DNA of 64,000 nt, from positions 1,421,001-1,485,000 of the forward strand of contig NZ_ACQA01000002.1 in NCBI RefSeq assembly GCF_000182645.1, given 5' to 3'. This DNA comes from Brucella intermedia LMG 3301 (lineage in GTDB: Bacteria; Pseudomonadota; Alphaproteobacteria; Rhizobiales; Rhizobiaceae). Of this stretch, positions 8,653-16,751 are shown piece after piece; positions within the stretch are counted from its first letter, which is position 1; every line of letters begins with the position of its first letter. The position numbers and the translations under genes were made by a program. The notes beneath the pieces were generated by a model, which was not told the origin of the DNA, made no database searches, and saw only the letters and a list, made by a program, of their open reading frames with translations.

Positions 8653-9804
8653 CTACTCCCCTTTGTGGTTTGAGTTCATATCGAACCGGTCGATGCGGAA
8701 GGCATCGATCGGCGTTTCCGTCTCGCCCTTTACGGCGAGATCGCAAAGAATGGCGCCCACAGCCGGGCCGGTCTGGAAACCGGCGCCGCAAAAGCCGAAG
8801 GCGTGAAAGAGATTGTCGACCCGGCTGCTTGGCCCGATGACCGGATTGTCGTCCGGCATTTCCGATTCAGTGCCAGACCAGAAGCGGATAACCTGGGCAT
8901 TTTTCAGATGCGGGAACAGTTCGATGGCACGCAGCATCACGGATGAGGCGGCATTGACCGAAGGGCGCGAGAAGTCCGGGTTTTCAAGCGGCGCGCCGCG
9001 CCCACCGCCCATGACATAGTTGCCGCGCGTGACCTGACGGCCATAGAAACCGCCGCCCTCTTCGCCAAGGCTCATCGGCAGGCGAAACGGCATCGGCTCG
9101 GTAACGACCATCGAGGGATAGATGCGCTGGAGCGGCACCGGCTCGCCGAAAGAGGCTGCGAACCGGTCCGACCAGGCACCGGCGCAGTTGAACAGGAGGC
9201 GCGAGCGGATTTCGATCGTGTCAGTCGGTGAGCCACCGCCTGCCAGAATGGCAAAGCCGTCGCCGGTCTCTCGCGCTTCGATGACCGGCGTGTTTTCCAG
9301 CACCTTTGCCCCCGCCGCCAATGCCGCGCGGGCAAAGGCAGGCGCAACCAGACGCGGATTGGCATGGCCATCCTCCGCGCAGAGCGAGGCGCCCGCCACA
9401 TCGCCCGGCAACCATGGAAAACGTTCGCGGATCGCATTGCCGCCGATCAGCTCGACATCGAGCCCGAGCGGCCTGACCTTCGCGGCATAGGCTTCAAGGC
9501 TTGCGAAATGCGCTTCCGTGCGGGCAAGCTTCAAATGACCGCTGCGGACATATTCGCCGTCGATGCCGATGAGTTCCGGCAGGCGCGCCCACAATTCATG
9601 CGACCGTTGTGCAAGCGGCAATTGTTCAGGGGCGCGGCCCTGCCTGCGCACGCCGCCATAATTGACGCCGCTTGCCTGCGCACCGCAAAAGCCCTTGTCG
9701 AGCAGGATGACCGACAGGCCGGCCCGGCGCATGAAAAGCGCTGCCGAGCCGCCGACGATCCCGCCACCGATAATGACCGCATCGGCCTGAAGACGCCTTG
9801 TCAT
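8653..9804 (-). CDS. FAD-dependent oxidoreductase, DAO family (HcnC/opine oxidase B-like subunit)
   Basis: A 383-residue flavoprotein with an N-terminal dinucleotide motif (ADAVIIGGGIVGGSAALFMR), the DAO-type segment GVNYGGVRRQGR, and a C-terminal FAD-contact segment (HAFGFCGAGFQTGPAVGAIL). This arrangement matches the catalytic subunit of HcnABC, octopine/nopaline oxidase and related amine dehydrogenases, which oxidise C-N bonds and pass electrons to partner subunits. The ATG at 9804 overlaps the upstream gene's TGA by four bases (ATGA), pointing to translational coupling with the HcnB-like subunit. Amine or amino-acid oxidation is supported; the exact substrate is not. Confidence 0.85.
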   Translation of the reverse strand: MTRRLQADAVIIGGGIVGGSAALFMRRAGLSVILLDKGFCGAQASGVNYGGVRRQGRAPEQLPLAQRSHELWARLPELIGIDGEYVRSGHLKLARTEAHFASLEAYAAKVRPLGLDVELIGGNAIRERFPWLPGDVAGASLCAEDGHANPRLVAPAFARAALAAGAKVLENTPVIEARETGDGFAILAGGGSPTDTIEIRSRLLFNCAGAWSDRFAASFGEPVPLQRIYPSMVVTEPMPFRLPMSLGEEGGGFYGRQVTRGNYVMGGGRGAPLENPDFSRPSVNAASSVMLRAIELFPHLKNAQVIRFWSGTESEMPDDNPVIGPSSRVDNLFHAFGFCGAGFQTGPAVGAILCDLAVKGETETPIDAFRIDRFDMNSNHKGE

Positions 9805-11195
9805 GACGAAGCGCCCTCCCCGGCTCGAGCGCCGAACCCGAGCGGGATCGGCTTGACCGGCGCCTGAGCGCGGATGCGACCTGCTTCGGCGGGCGTCTTG
9901 TCCTGCACCGACGCCAGAAGTTCCGCCGCCGCTGCCGTGCACATGCGGCCTTGGCAACGGCCCATGCCGACGCGGGTGAGTGCCTTCAGCCGGTTGATCT
10001 CGCGCACATCACCCTGACGGATCGCGGCCTGCGCGTCGCGCAGCGCGATTTCCTCGCAACGGCAGAGCGTGACGTCGCCAGCAATCGTGTCGAACCAGTC
10101 ACGCGGGAACGGAAAGGCTTTTTCGACGATCAGGCGTTCGCGATAGATATGATCAAGCTTTGCGAGAAGAGCGCGTTCAGCACCTTCGTCAAACGGCAGG
10201 CCCCGATCACGCAGCAAGGCGATTGCGGCCAGTTGCCCGCGAATTTCGGCTGCATCTGCACCGGCAATGCCTGCACCGTCGCCCGCCACATAGACGCCGA
10301 TGCGGCTCGTGCGGCCAAGCCTGTCGGCAGCCGGGAGCCATGCGCGGTCGCGTTCTTCAAAGCGGAAATCGCAACCGGCGAGATCGGCAAGCTGGGTTTC
10401 GGGACGCAAGGCAAAACCATAAGCCAGCGCATCGCACTCAACCTCGCGCACACGCCCGGCCGAGCGAAAGCGAATGCCATCGACATGCCCCTCGCCCAGC
10501 ACCTCGTCGGGCCGCACATTGTAGTGGATCGGCACGCCGCCGAGCTTCAGGCGCAGGCCGTAATAAGCGCCGAGCGCCACGATGCGCGGGGCATAAAATG
10601 CCAGATGGGCCAGATGAAATTTGGAGGCGAGAGGCGCTGTGTCCAGCACCGCCACAACCTTCGCCCCGGCATGATGATATTGCCAGGCCACTAGATAAAG
10701 CAGCGGGCCGGACCCCATGAACGCCACGCGTTCGCCAACCGTGCAGCCTTGCGCCTTGAGCGCCGTCTGCGATGCGCCGAGCGTATAGACGCCGGGTCTG
10801 GTCCAGCCTTTGAACGGCAGAACCCGGTCGGTCGCGCCGGTGGCCAGAATGAGATGGCTGTAGGGCAACTGGCCGTGAACGCCATCGGTCAGCAGGTCGA
10901 GCCGGTCGGTTTCCCCGCGCGAAATATTCCAGACCAGCGTTTCCGGGCGATAGTCGATTGCGTCGCGCAATGCGTCGAAGCTCTTGTGCAGCGCTTCGGC
11001 CTTGTGCGCTTCCGAACCATAGCGGCTGCGATAGCTGCGCCCGTCATCGAGCGGCGGGCGGCGATAGATCTGCCCACCGGAACGGAACCCCTCGTCGAGC
11101 ACGATGGGCCGGAGACCCGCCCGGACCAGCGTTTCGGCGGCGCGAACACCCGCCGGACCTGCGCCAACGATAACCGGATCGAGCACCGCACTCAT
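9801..11195 (-). CDS. NAD(P)/FAD oxidoreductase with C-terminal 2Fe-2S domain (HcnB/OoxA-like subunit)
   Basis: A 464-residue protein. The N-terminal FAD motif is VIVGAGPAGVRAAETLVRAG, and a second glycine-rich segment (VAFMGSGPLLYLVAWQYHHA) suggests an NAD(P)-type fold. The C-terminal part has four cysteines arranged as CRCEE and CQGRMC, like the BFD-type [2Fe-2S] module of HcnB, OoxA and NoxA. The ATG at 11195 overlaps the stop of the small 2Fe-2S gene (ATGA). It would shuttle electrons in a heterotrimeric oxidase with its two neighbours. Confidence 0.85.
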   Translation of the reverse strand: MSAVLDPVIVGAGPAGVRAAETLVRAGLRPIVLDEGFRSGGQIYRRPPLDDGRSYRSRYGSEAHKAEALHKSFDALRDAIDYRPETLVWNISRGETDRLDLLTDGVHGQLPYSHLILATGATDRVLPFKGWTRPGVYTLGASQTALKAQGCTVGERVAFMGSGPLLYLVAWQYHHAGAKVVAVLDTAPLASKFHLAHLAFYAPRIVALGAYYGLRLKLGGVPIHYNVRPDEVLGEGHVDGIRFRSAGRVREVECDALAYGFALRPETQLADLAGCDFRFEERDRAWLPAADRLGRTSRIGVYVAGDGAGIAGADAAEIRGQLAAIALLRDRGLPFDEGAERALLAKLDHIYRERLIVEKAFPFPRDWFDTIAGDVTLCRCEEIALRDAQAAIRQGDVREINRLKALTRVGMGRCQGRMCTAAAAELLASVQDKTPAEAGRIRAQAPVKPIPLGFGARAGEGASS

Positions 11196-11500
11196 TTCGC
11201 AGGCTCCGTGACAAAGGCCATGCCGTCTTCCAGAAGGGTGGTGCAGGCGCGAAGCCTGTAACCTTCGTCCGTCATGACGTGGCAATCCTGACATGCGCCG
11301 ATGAGGCAGAAGCCCGCGCGCGGCTCGCCGGTGAACTCGGTATGACGCAACTTGCCCTGCACCGACAGAATGGCAGTCAGCACGGTATCGCCGCGACGAC
11401 CCTCGAAGCGCACGCCGTCGAGCGAGAAACTGACCGGCTGTTCGGCCAGCCGATACCGTCTGCGGAACTGAGCCGCCGAAGAAGAAACCGGGATCGTCAT
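11192..11500 (-). CDS. Small (2Fe-2S)-binding protein (HcnA-like subunit)
   Basis: A 102-residue ferredoxin-like protein with the plant-type cluster spacing FCLIGACQDCHV followed by RACTT. The preceding text (FSLDGVRFEGRRGDTVLTAI) matches the N-terminal beta-grasp of HcnA and opine-oxidase small subunits. The ATG at 11500 is chosen because the conserved domain begins shortly after it; a longer frame to 11794 merely overlaps the upstream permease. It lies between the permease and the HcnB-like gene and completes the three-subunit oxidase. Confidence 0.85.
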   Translation of the reverse strand: MTIPVSSSAAQFRRRYRLAEQPVSFSLDGVRFEGRRGDTVLTAILSVQGKLRHTEFTGEPRAGFCLIGACQDCHVMTDEGYRLRACTTLLEDGMAFVTEPAK

Positions 11501-11511
11501 GGTCTGCCTGC

Positions 11512-12318
11512 TCAGCCCTTGCCCACCAGCAGCCGGTCGAGACCGAACATGCGATCGATGATAATCATGGTTGCGGTGGCGACGAGGATCATCAGGGCTG
11601 AAACCGCGGCCATCATCGGGTCGATGGATTCGCTGGCATACATATACATGCGCACCGGCAGCGTGACCGTGGATGGCGAGGTGACGAAGATCGACATGGT
11701 GAGTTCGTCGAACGAGTTGATGAAGGCAAGCAGCCAGCCGCCGGACAGGCCCGGCAGGAGCAATGGCAGGGTGACGCGGCGGAACACCGTCCATTCGCCC
11801 GCACCGAGGGTGCGGGCCGCGTTTTCCGCATTGCGGTCCATGCTGCCGAGCGAAGCGAGGATCAGGCGCAGCGCATAGGGCGTGACGACGATGGAATGCG
11901 CCGCGACCAGCCAGACGAAGGAGCCGGTAAAGCCCATCAGCGAGAACAGGCGCAGGAACGCGACGCCCAGAACCAGATGGGGAATGATGAGCGGCGACAG
12001 GAAAAGCGCGTTCAGCGCATCGCGGCCACGGAAATTATACTGCGCGATCGCCAGTCCCGAAGGCACGGCCAGAAGCGTGGAAATCGTTGCCGAGAAGAAG
12101 GCGAGCTGCACGCTGTTATAGAAGGAGGCCATGAAATCATTATGCGCGAACACGGCCTCGAACCAGCGCAGCGACAGGCCCGCATTGGGGCCGCTCCACG
12201 GCATGGTCAGCGTGTTTTCCGGCGTGAAGGCCACAAGGCACACCACGACCATCGGCGCCAGCATGAAGATGACGATCAGCGTGTGGAAGAAAAGGGCGAA
12301 AGGACCGTTCTTCGTCAT
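11512..12318 (-). CDS. ABC transporter permease, PotC-like
   Basis: A 268-residue inner-membrane permease with about six membrane helices and the EAA loop characteristic of binding-protein-dependent importers (NAARTLGAGEWTVFRRVTLP). It starts MTKNGPFALFFHTLIVIFML and has an architecture like PotC/PhnV. Four bases separate its start from the stop of the partner permease, and the 2Fe-2S gene follows within 12 bp. It belongs to the seven-gene uptake and oxidation operon. Confidence 0.92.
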   Translation of the reverse strand: MTKNGPFALFFHTLIVIFMLAPMVVVCLVAFTPENTLTMPWSGPNAGLSLRWFEAVFAHNDFMASFYNSVQLAFFSATISTLLAVPSGLAIAQYNFRGRDALNALFLSPLIIPHLVLGVAFLRLFSLMGFTGSFVWLVAAHSIVVTPYALRLILASLGSMDRNAENAARTLGAGEWTVFRRVTLPLLLPGLSGGWLLAFINSFDELTMSIFVTSPSTVTLPVRMYMYASESIDPMMAAVSALMILVATATMIIIDRMFGLDRLLVGKG

Positions 12319-12322
12319 GGCT

Positions 12323-13213
12323 CTATCCCAGCTTCTTCTTGGCCTGCCCTTCGAGCAGGCGGTTATAGGCGATCATGATCACCAGATTGGCGACCAGAAC
12401 GATAATGGCGATGGCGGCGCCAAGCGGCCAGTTCAGTTCGATCAGGAACTCATCATAGACGACGGTTGCCGCCATCTTGAGACGACGCCCGCCGAGGAGG
12501 CCCGGAATGGCAAAGGAGCTGGCCGAAAGCGCAAACACGATGAGGCTGCCCGACAGGATGCCAAGGACGGCCTGCGGAAACACCACGCGGCGAAGCGCCG
12601 TCAGGCGCGATGCGCCGAGCGTCAGCGCTGCGGCTTCCACCGCCGGATCGAGCTTTTGCAGCACGGTCCAGACGGGGATCACCATGAATGGCAGCATGAT
12701 GTGCACCAGGCCGATGACAATCGCCGTTTCGCTGTAGAGGATTTGCGTCGTCGGCAGGCCCACCATTTCGAGCGCGCTGTTCACCAGGCCATTGCGGCCC
12801 AGCAGCATGCTCCAGCCGAATGTGCGCACCACGACCGAAACCAGAAGCGGGCCGATGATGACCAGCAGGAAGATCGAGCGCCATGGCTTGCGCATGTTGG
12901 AGAGAATATAGGCTTCCGGCACGCCGACCAGCACCGTGATGACGGTTGTGATCAGCGCCAGCTTCAGCGTGCGCCAGAAGATCGAGAGGTAATAGGGGTC
13001 TTTCAGGACCTGCATATAATTGGCAAGCGTGTAGACGTTCTCGATGCCCTTGTCGTAGCTGTAGCTGTTGAAGGACAGCAGCACGGTAAGGCCGAGCGGC
13101 AGCAGCACCAGCGCGAAGAACAGGAGCGTCGACGGCCCGACCAGAAAAAGCGGCGTCAGATCGCGCTGCCCCTTGGGCGCGGCGGATACATCCTGTGAGG
13201 TGACGGCCGACAT
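12323..13213 (-). CDS. ABC transporter permease, PotB-like
   Basis: A 296-residue permease with about six membrane segments (for example LIVFALSASSFAIPGLLGGR) and the EAA loop AAALTLGASRLTALRRVVFP. The ATG at 13213 lies two bases after the ATPase stop; the longer frame from 13246 would overlap the ATPase and lacks similarity in its first residues. It pairs with the PotC-like permease to form the transmembrane channel. Confidence 0.92.
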   Translation of the reverse strand: MSAVTSQDVSAAPKGQRDLTPLFLVGPSTLLFFALVLLPLGLTVLLSFNSYSYDKGIENVYTLANYMQVLKDPYYLSIFWRTLKLALITTVITVLVGVPEAYILSNMRKPWRSIFLLVIIGPLLVSVVVRTFGWSMLLGRNGLVNSALEMVGLPTTQILYSETAIVIGLVHIMLPFMVIPVWTVLQKLDPAVEAAALTLGASRLTALRRVVFPQAVLGILSGSLIVFALSASSFAIPGLLGGRRLKMAATVVYDEFLIELNWPLGAAIAIIVLVANLVIMIAYNRLLEGQAKKKLG

Positions 13214-13215
13214 GC

Positions 13216-14262
13216 TCAGTTCACCCCTGCGGTGAGGATGCGGCAATCCTCGTGGTTCCAGCTAAGGCCGACCGATGTGCCTTCGGATGGCGGCGGATTG
13301 CCGAGATTGGGAAGCGCCACGGAAAGCTGGCCGGCAGGCGTCGTCACGCCGAGCAGCCACTGCGCGCCCATGAAGTAGCGCGTCGTCACTTCACCGGCGA
13401 TATGTCCCTCGCCCGCCGCAACGAGCTGCACCTTTTCAGGGCGGATGAAGACGGAAAGCTCGCCAGAGACCTGCTTGCCATTGGCGGGGAAGCGGATCGC
13501 GGTTTCGGCCAGCGCGATCATGTCGCCCTCGGCGCGTGCCTTGAGGAAGTTCGACTTGCCGACGAAATTGGAAATGAAGTGGTTATGCGGATGCTCATAG
13601 AGCTTGTAGGGTGCGTCGACCTGCGTGATGACGCCTTTTTCCATGACCACGATGCGGTCGCTGATCGACAGCGCTTCGGCCTGGTCATGCGTCACCATGA
13701 TGGTGGTGATGCCGACTGTGCGCTGGATGCGGCGCAGCTCGAACTGCATTTCCTCGCGCAGCTGCGCATCGAGATTGGAAAGCGGCTCGTCGAGCAGCAG
13801 GACCGGCGGATTGATGACCAGCGCGCGGGCAATCGCCACGCGCTGGCGCTGGCCACCCGACATTTCGCGCGGATAACGGTCGGCAAGCGCGCCCAGATGC
13901 ACCAGCTCGAGCACGTCGCGCACGCGCTTTTCGCGTTCCGCCTTCGGCACATTGCGCATTTCGAGGCCGAAGCTCACATTCTGCGCCACCGTCATATGCG
14001 GAAACAGCGCATAGCTCTGGAAGACGACGCCAAGCTCGCGTTTGGCGGGGGCAAGGCGCGTGATCTCGCGCCCGTCGAGCGTGATCGTGCCCGCCGTCGG
14101 CGTCACCAGGCCGGCGATCATCTGCAAGGTCGTGGTCTTGCCGCAGCCGGAAGGGCCGAGAAGCGAAATGAACTCGCCCTTTTCAATCGCCAAGTTGAAA
14201 TTGTCGACAGCCGCGAACTTGCCGTAGTGGCGGGAAATTCCGGACAGGGTCAAAAAGCTCAT
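13216..14262 (-). CDS. ABC transporter ATP-binding protein, PotA-like
   Basis: A 348-residue ATPase and the first gene of the operon. The Walker A motif is LGPSGCGKTTTLQMIAG, the signature is [15 protein letters not shown], and the Walker B is VLLLDEPLSNLDAQ. A C-terminal TOBE-like domain follows (FIRPEKVQLVAAGEGHIAGE). The ATG at 14262 is preceded by GAGGGAGATGCA; the frame extends upstream to 14412 without similarity. It energises the two PotBC-like permeases. Transcription probably starts in the 14263-14624 gap, shared with the divergent IclR gene. Confidence 0.93.
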   Translation of the reverse strand: MSFLTLSGISRHYGKFAAVDNFNLAIEKGEFISLLGPSGCGKTTTLQMIAGLVTPTAGTITLDGREITRLAPAKRELGVVFQSYALFPHMTVAQNVSFGLEMRNVPKAEREKRVRDVLELVHLGALADRYPREMSGGQRQRVAIARALVINPPVLLLDEPLSNLDAQLREEMQFELRRIQRTVGITTIMVTHDQAEALSISDRIVVMEKGVITQVDAPYKLYEHPHNHFISNFVGKSNFLKARAEGDMIALAETAIRFPANGKQVSGELSVFIRPEKVQLVAAGEGHIAGEVTTRYFMGAQWLLGVTTPAGQLSVALPNLGNPPPSEGTSVGLSWNHEDCRILTAGVN

Positions 14263-14555
14263 TGCATCTCCCTCTCGGCATGACTTCCGCGGAATATGCG
14301 GGGGAGCGGAAGCGCCGTGATGTTGTCTCACGTCGCCTCTTCGTCGGGCTGGCTGGCGGGAGCGGCTTGACCGCGCTTGAAGCGCTGATCCGGCTTGTCC
14401 GTTTGAACGCATGACCGTCCGGCCGCTTACGCAGCCGCAGCGTTCCCCTTGATTACAAGCAAAACCGCCGATCCGCTTGCGGGCACTTCTCCAGTGCCTT
14501 GCCGGACCTTCCCATTGGCGACGGTTTTAAATGGCGGAAAAATCCGCAGGAATGC

Positions 14556-14594
14556 AAATTATAATTTTCAAATCCGGAAGAAATTATATATTTC
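14556..14594. promoter_or_regulatory. AT-rich palindromes between the ABC operon and iclR
   Basis: The 362-bp gap between the divergent ATPase and iclR genes contains a perfect palindrome AAATTATAATTT (14556-14567) and a second inverted repeat GAAAT-TATAT-ATTTC (14580-14594) within 31 bp of the iclR start. IclR proteins bind such palindromes near their own gene. The region is AT-rich, so chance palindromes are possible. Nothing else stands out in the gap. Confidence 0.45.
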
Positions 14595-14624
14595 TTTCAA
14601 AATGCAGAATTTGGAAGCAATTTT

Positions 14625-15455
14625 ATGGATGATATATCTGAGAATCCGAAATCCGGCGCCGCGCTTAACTCAAGTCTGGTGAAGGCGATCCATATCCTGA
14701 AAGGTCTGGCCGCCAGCACGGATGACGGCGTGCGGCTCATCGATCTGGCGCGCGACCTCGAACTCAGCCAGCCATCGACGCACCGCCTGCTGAAGACGCT
14801 GATTGCCGAAAACCTTGTCGAGCAGCTTCCCGACAAGAAGGCCTATCGCCTGTCGCTGGAGTTTTTTGCGATGGCGGCGCAGGCGCGCCAGCGTGACGGT
14901 ATATTGAGCATTGCCCGCCCCTCGCTCTTGCGCCTTTCGACCACGTTCAACGATACGGTCTTCCTGCTGGTGCGCAGCAATTTCGACGCGGTCTGCCTCG
15001 ACCGCGTGGAAGGGCCGTTTCCGATCCGCTCCTTTACCGGCGATATTGGCGGCAAGGTGCCGCTCGGCATCGGTCAGGGGAGCCTTGCCATCCTCGCCTT
15101 CCTGCCGGAAGAAGAGCGCGAGGCGATCATCCGCTTCAACATGCCCCGCATTCTGGACAAGTCGGCTGTGGACGAGGTCGATTTGCGCATCATGATCGCG
15201 GAAGTGCGCGAAACGGGCGCATCCACTTTCAATTTCAACATGATCGACGGCATGGCGGGCCTTGGCGTCCCCATCCTCAACCGCGACGGCGAGGCAGTGG
15301 CAGCACTCAGCATCGGCACGCTTGCCGCGCGCCTGACCGAGAAGCGGCAGGAGACGGTGACCGAACTTCTGCGCAAGGAAGCGGCCATCATCTCGCAACG
15401 GCTCAATCCGTTCGACCCGACCCTGCGGCACCCAAATCAGGCTTTGTTGAAATAA
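14625..15455 (+). CDS. IclR family transcriptional regulator
   Basis: A 276-residue regulator with an N-terminal winged helix (SLVKAIHILKGLAASTDDGV, RLIDLARDLELSQPSTHRLL) and the C-terminal IclR effector domain (VCLDRVEGPFPIRSFTGDIG, GGKVPLGIGQGSLAILAFLP, GMAGLGVPILNRDGEAVAAL). It is divergent from the PotABCD-like/oxidase operon and upstream of the nucleoside uptake operon, so it could control either. The divergent arrangement favours the oxidase operon. Confidence 0.92.
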   Translation: MDDISENPKSGAALNSSLVKAIHILKGLAASTDDGVRLIDLARDLELSQPSTHRLLKTLIAENLVEQLPDKKAYRLSLEFFAMAAQARQRDGILSIARPSLLRLSTTFNDTVFLLVRSNFDAVCLDRVEGPFPIRSFTGDIGGKVPLGIGQGSLAILAFLPEEEREAIIRFNMPRILDKSAVDEVDLRIMIAEVRETGASTFNFNMIDGMAGLGVPILNRDGEAVAALSIGTLAARLTEKRQETVTELLRKEAAIISQRLNPFDPTLRHPNQALLK

Positions 15456-15642
15456 ACGAAAGCTTTATGAGCATTGTGCGCAACAGACCGGCTTTGTCCA
15501 CAGCGGGCAAAAAGTTTGGCGATTGACTCGCAACCGCCGTCAGCGTTTGATCGCTGGCAGGTGTGGAGGTTCTGTGGGCGGAGGGCAAAATATCCAAAGC
15601 AGAAAATCCATCTCCATAACGCTACAATATTGGAGTTCTGTT

Positions 15643-16749
15643 GTGATCAAATCCACCAGACGGGGAATAATCCACCTTGCCTTTGCCCTTGCCGCATCGA
15701 CGGCGATGGGCACCTTCGCCACCACGGCGGCTCAGGCACAGGACAAGATCCTGCTCATCATCAATGGCGCGCTTGGCGACAAGTCGTTCTTCGACAGCGC
15801 CGCCAAGGGCATGAAGATGATCAAGGACAAATATGGCGACGACGTCGAGACCAAGATTCTCGAAATCGGCGACGATCCGACCAAGTGGGAGCCGGTGTTC
15901 CTCGATGCGTCCGAACAGGACTGGGACCTGATCATCGGCGGCACCTACCAGATGTCGGAAACCGTCGGCTCGGTCGCCCAGCAATATCCGGACAAGAAAT
16001 ACATCCTCTACGATGCGAGCGTGCCTTATGAAGAAGGCGGCTATGACAATGTCTATTCTATCCAGTACAAGCAGAACGAAGGTTCCTATCTCGGCGGCAT
16101 GCTGGCGGCGTCTCTGCTGAAGGAAGGCAAGCTCGGCGATACCGGCAAGAACCTCGGCTTCCTCGGCGGCATGGACATTCCGGTCATCAACGACTTCCTC
16201 GTCGGCTATATCGCCGGCGCGCAGGCCATCCAGCCCGATGCCAAGATCGCCATCTCCTATGCCGGTTCCTTCATGGATGCCGCAAAGGGCAAGGAGCTCG
16301 GCCTCGCGCAATATCGTTCCGGCGTTTCGCTCGGCTTCGTCGTCGCCTCGCAGACCGGCCTCGGCCAGCTTTCCGCTGCCAAGGAAACCGGCAAATATGT
16401 TCTCGGCGTCGATTCCGATCAGGAAGCGATCTTCAAGGACAGCGATCCGGCCATCGCCAAGCAGGTCGTCAGTTCCGTCCTGAAGAATGTCGATGTCAGC
16501 CTGCTGCAAGCCTATGAACGCTTCAAGGCCGGCGACCTGCCGTTCGGCAAGGCGGAAGCGCTCGGCCTCAAGGAAGGCGCTGTCGGCATCGTGCAGGATG
16601 GCAACATGGCTTCCATGGCCACGCAGGAAATGAAGGACGCCATCAAGAAGGCTTCCGACGAGATTTCCGAGGGCAAGATCACGGTTCCGACCGCATTCGG
16701 CATGAGCACCGAGGATCTCAACGCGATCCGCAACAAGGTTCGTCCCTGA
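15643..16749 (+). CDS. BMP family nucleoside-type ABC transporter binding protein
   Basis: A 368-residue periplasmic or lipoprotein-type binding protein of the basic membrane protein (PnrA/BmpA/Med) family. After a Sec signal peptide (RGIIHLAFALAASTAMGTFA to TAAQAQ) come KILLIINGALGDKSFFDSAA, LIIGGTYQMSETVGSVAQQY, NLGFLGGMDIPVINDFLVGY and VASQTGLGQLSAAKETGKYV. The GTG at 15643 is preferred because GGAG lies 8 bases upstream and the signal peptide begins right after it. Known BMP proteins with this transporter type bind purine or other nucleosides. The downstream nucleoside hydrolase supports a nucleoside ligand here. Confidence 0.88.
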   Translation: MIKSTRRGIIHLAFALAASTAMGTFATTAAQAQDKILLIINGALGDKSFFDSAAKGMKMIKDKYGDDVETKILEIGDDPTKWEPVFLDASEQDWDLIIGGTYQMSETVGSVAQQYPDKKYILYDASVPYEEGGYDNVYSIQYKQNEGSYLGGMLAASLLKEGKLGDTGKNLGFLGGMDIPVINDFLVGYIAGAQAIQPDAKIAISYAGSFMDAAKGKELGLAQYRSGVSLGFVVASQTGLGQLSAAKETGKYVLGVDSDQEAIFKDSDPAIAKQVVSSVLKNVDVSLLQAYERFKAGDLPFGKAEALGLKEGAVGIVQDGNMASMATQEMKDAIKKASDEISEGKITVPTAFGMSTEDLNAIRNKVRP

Positions 16750-16751
16750 CC

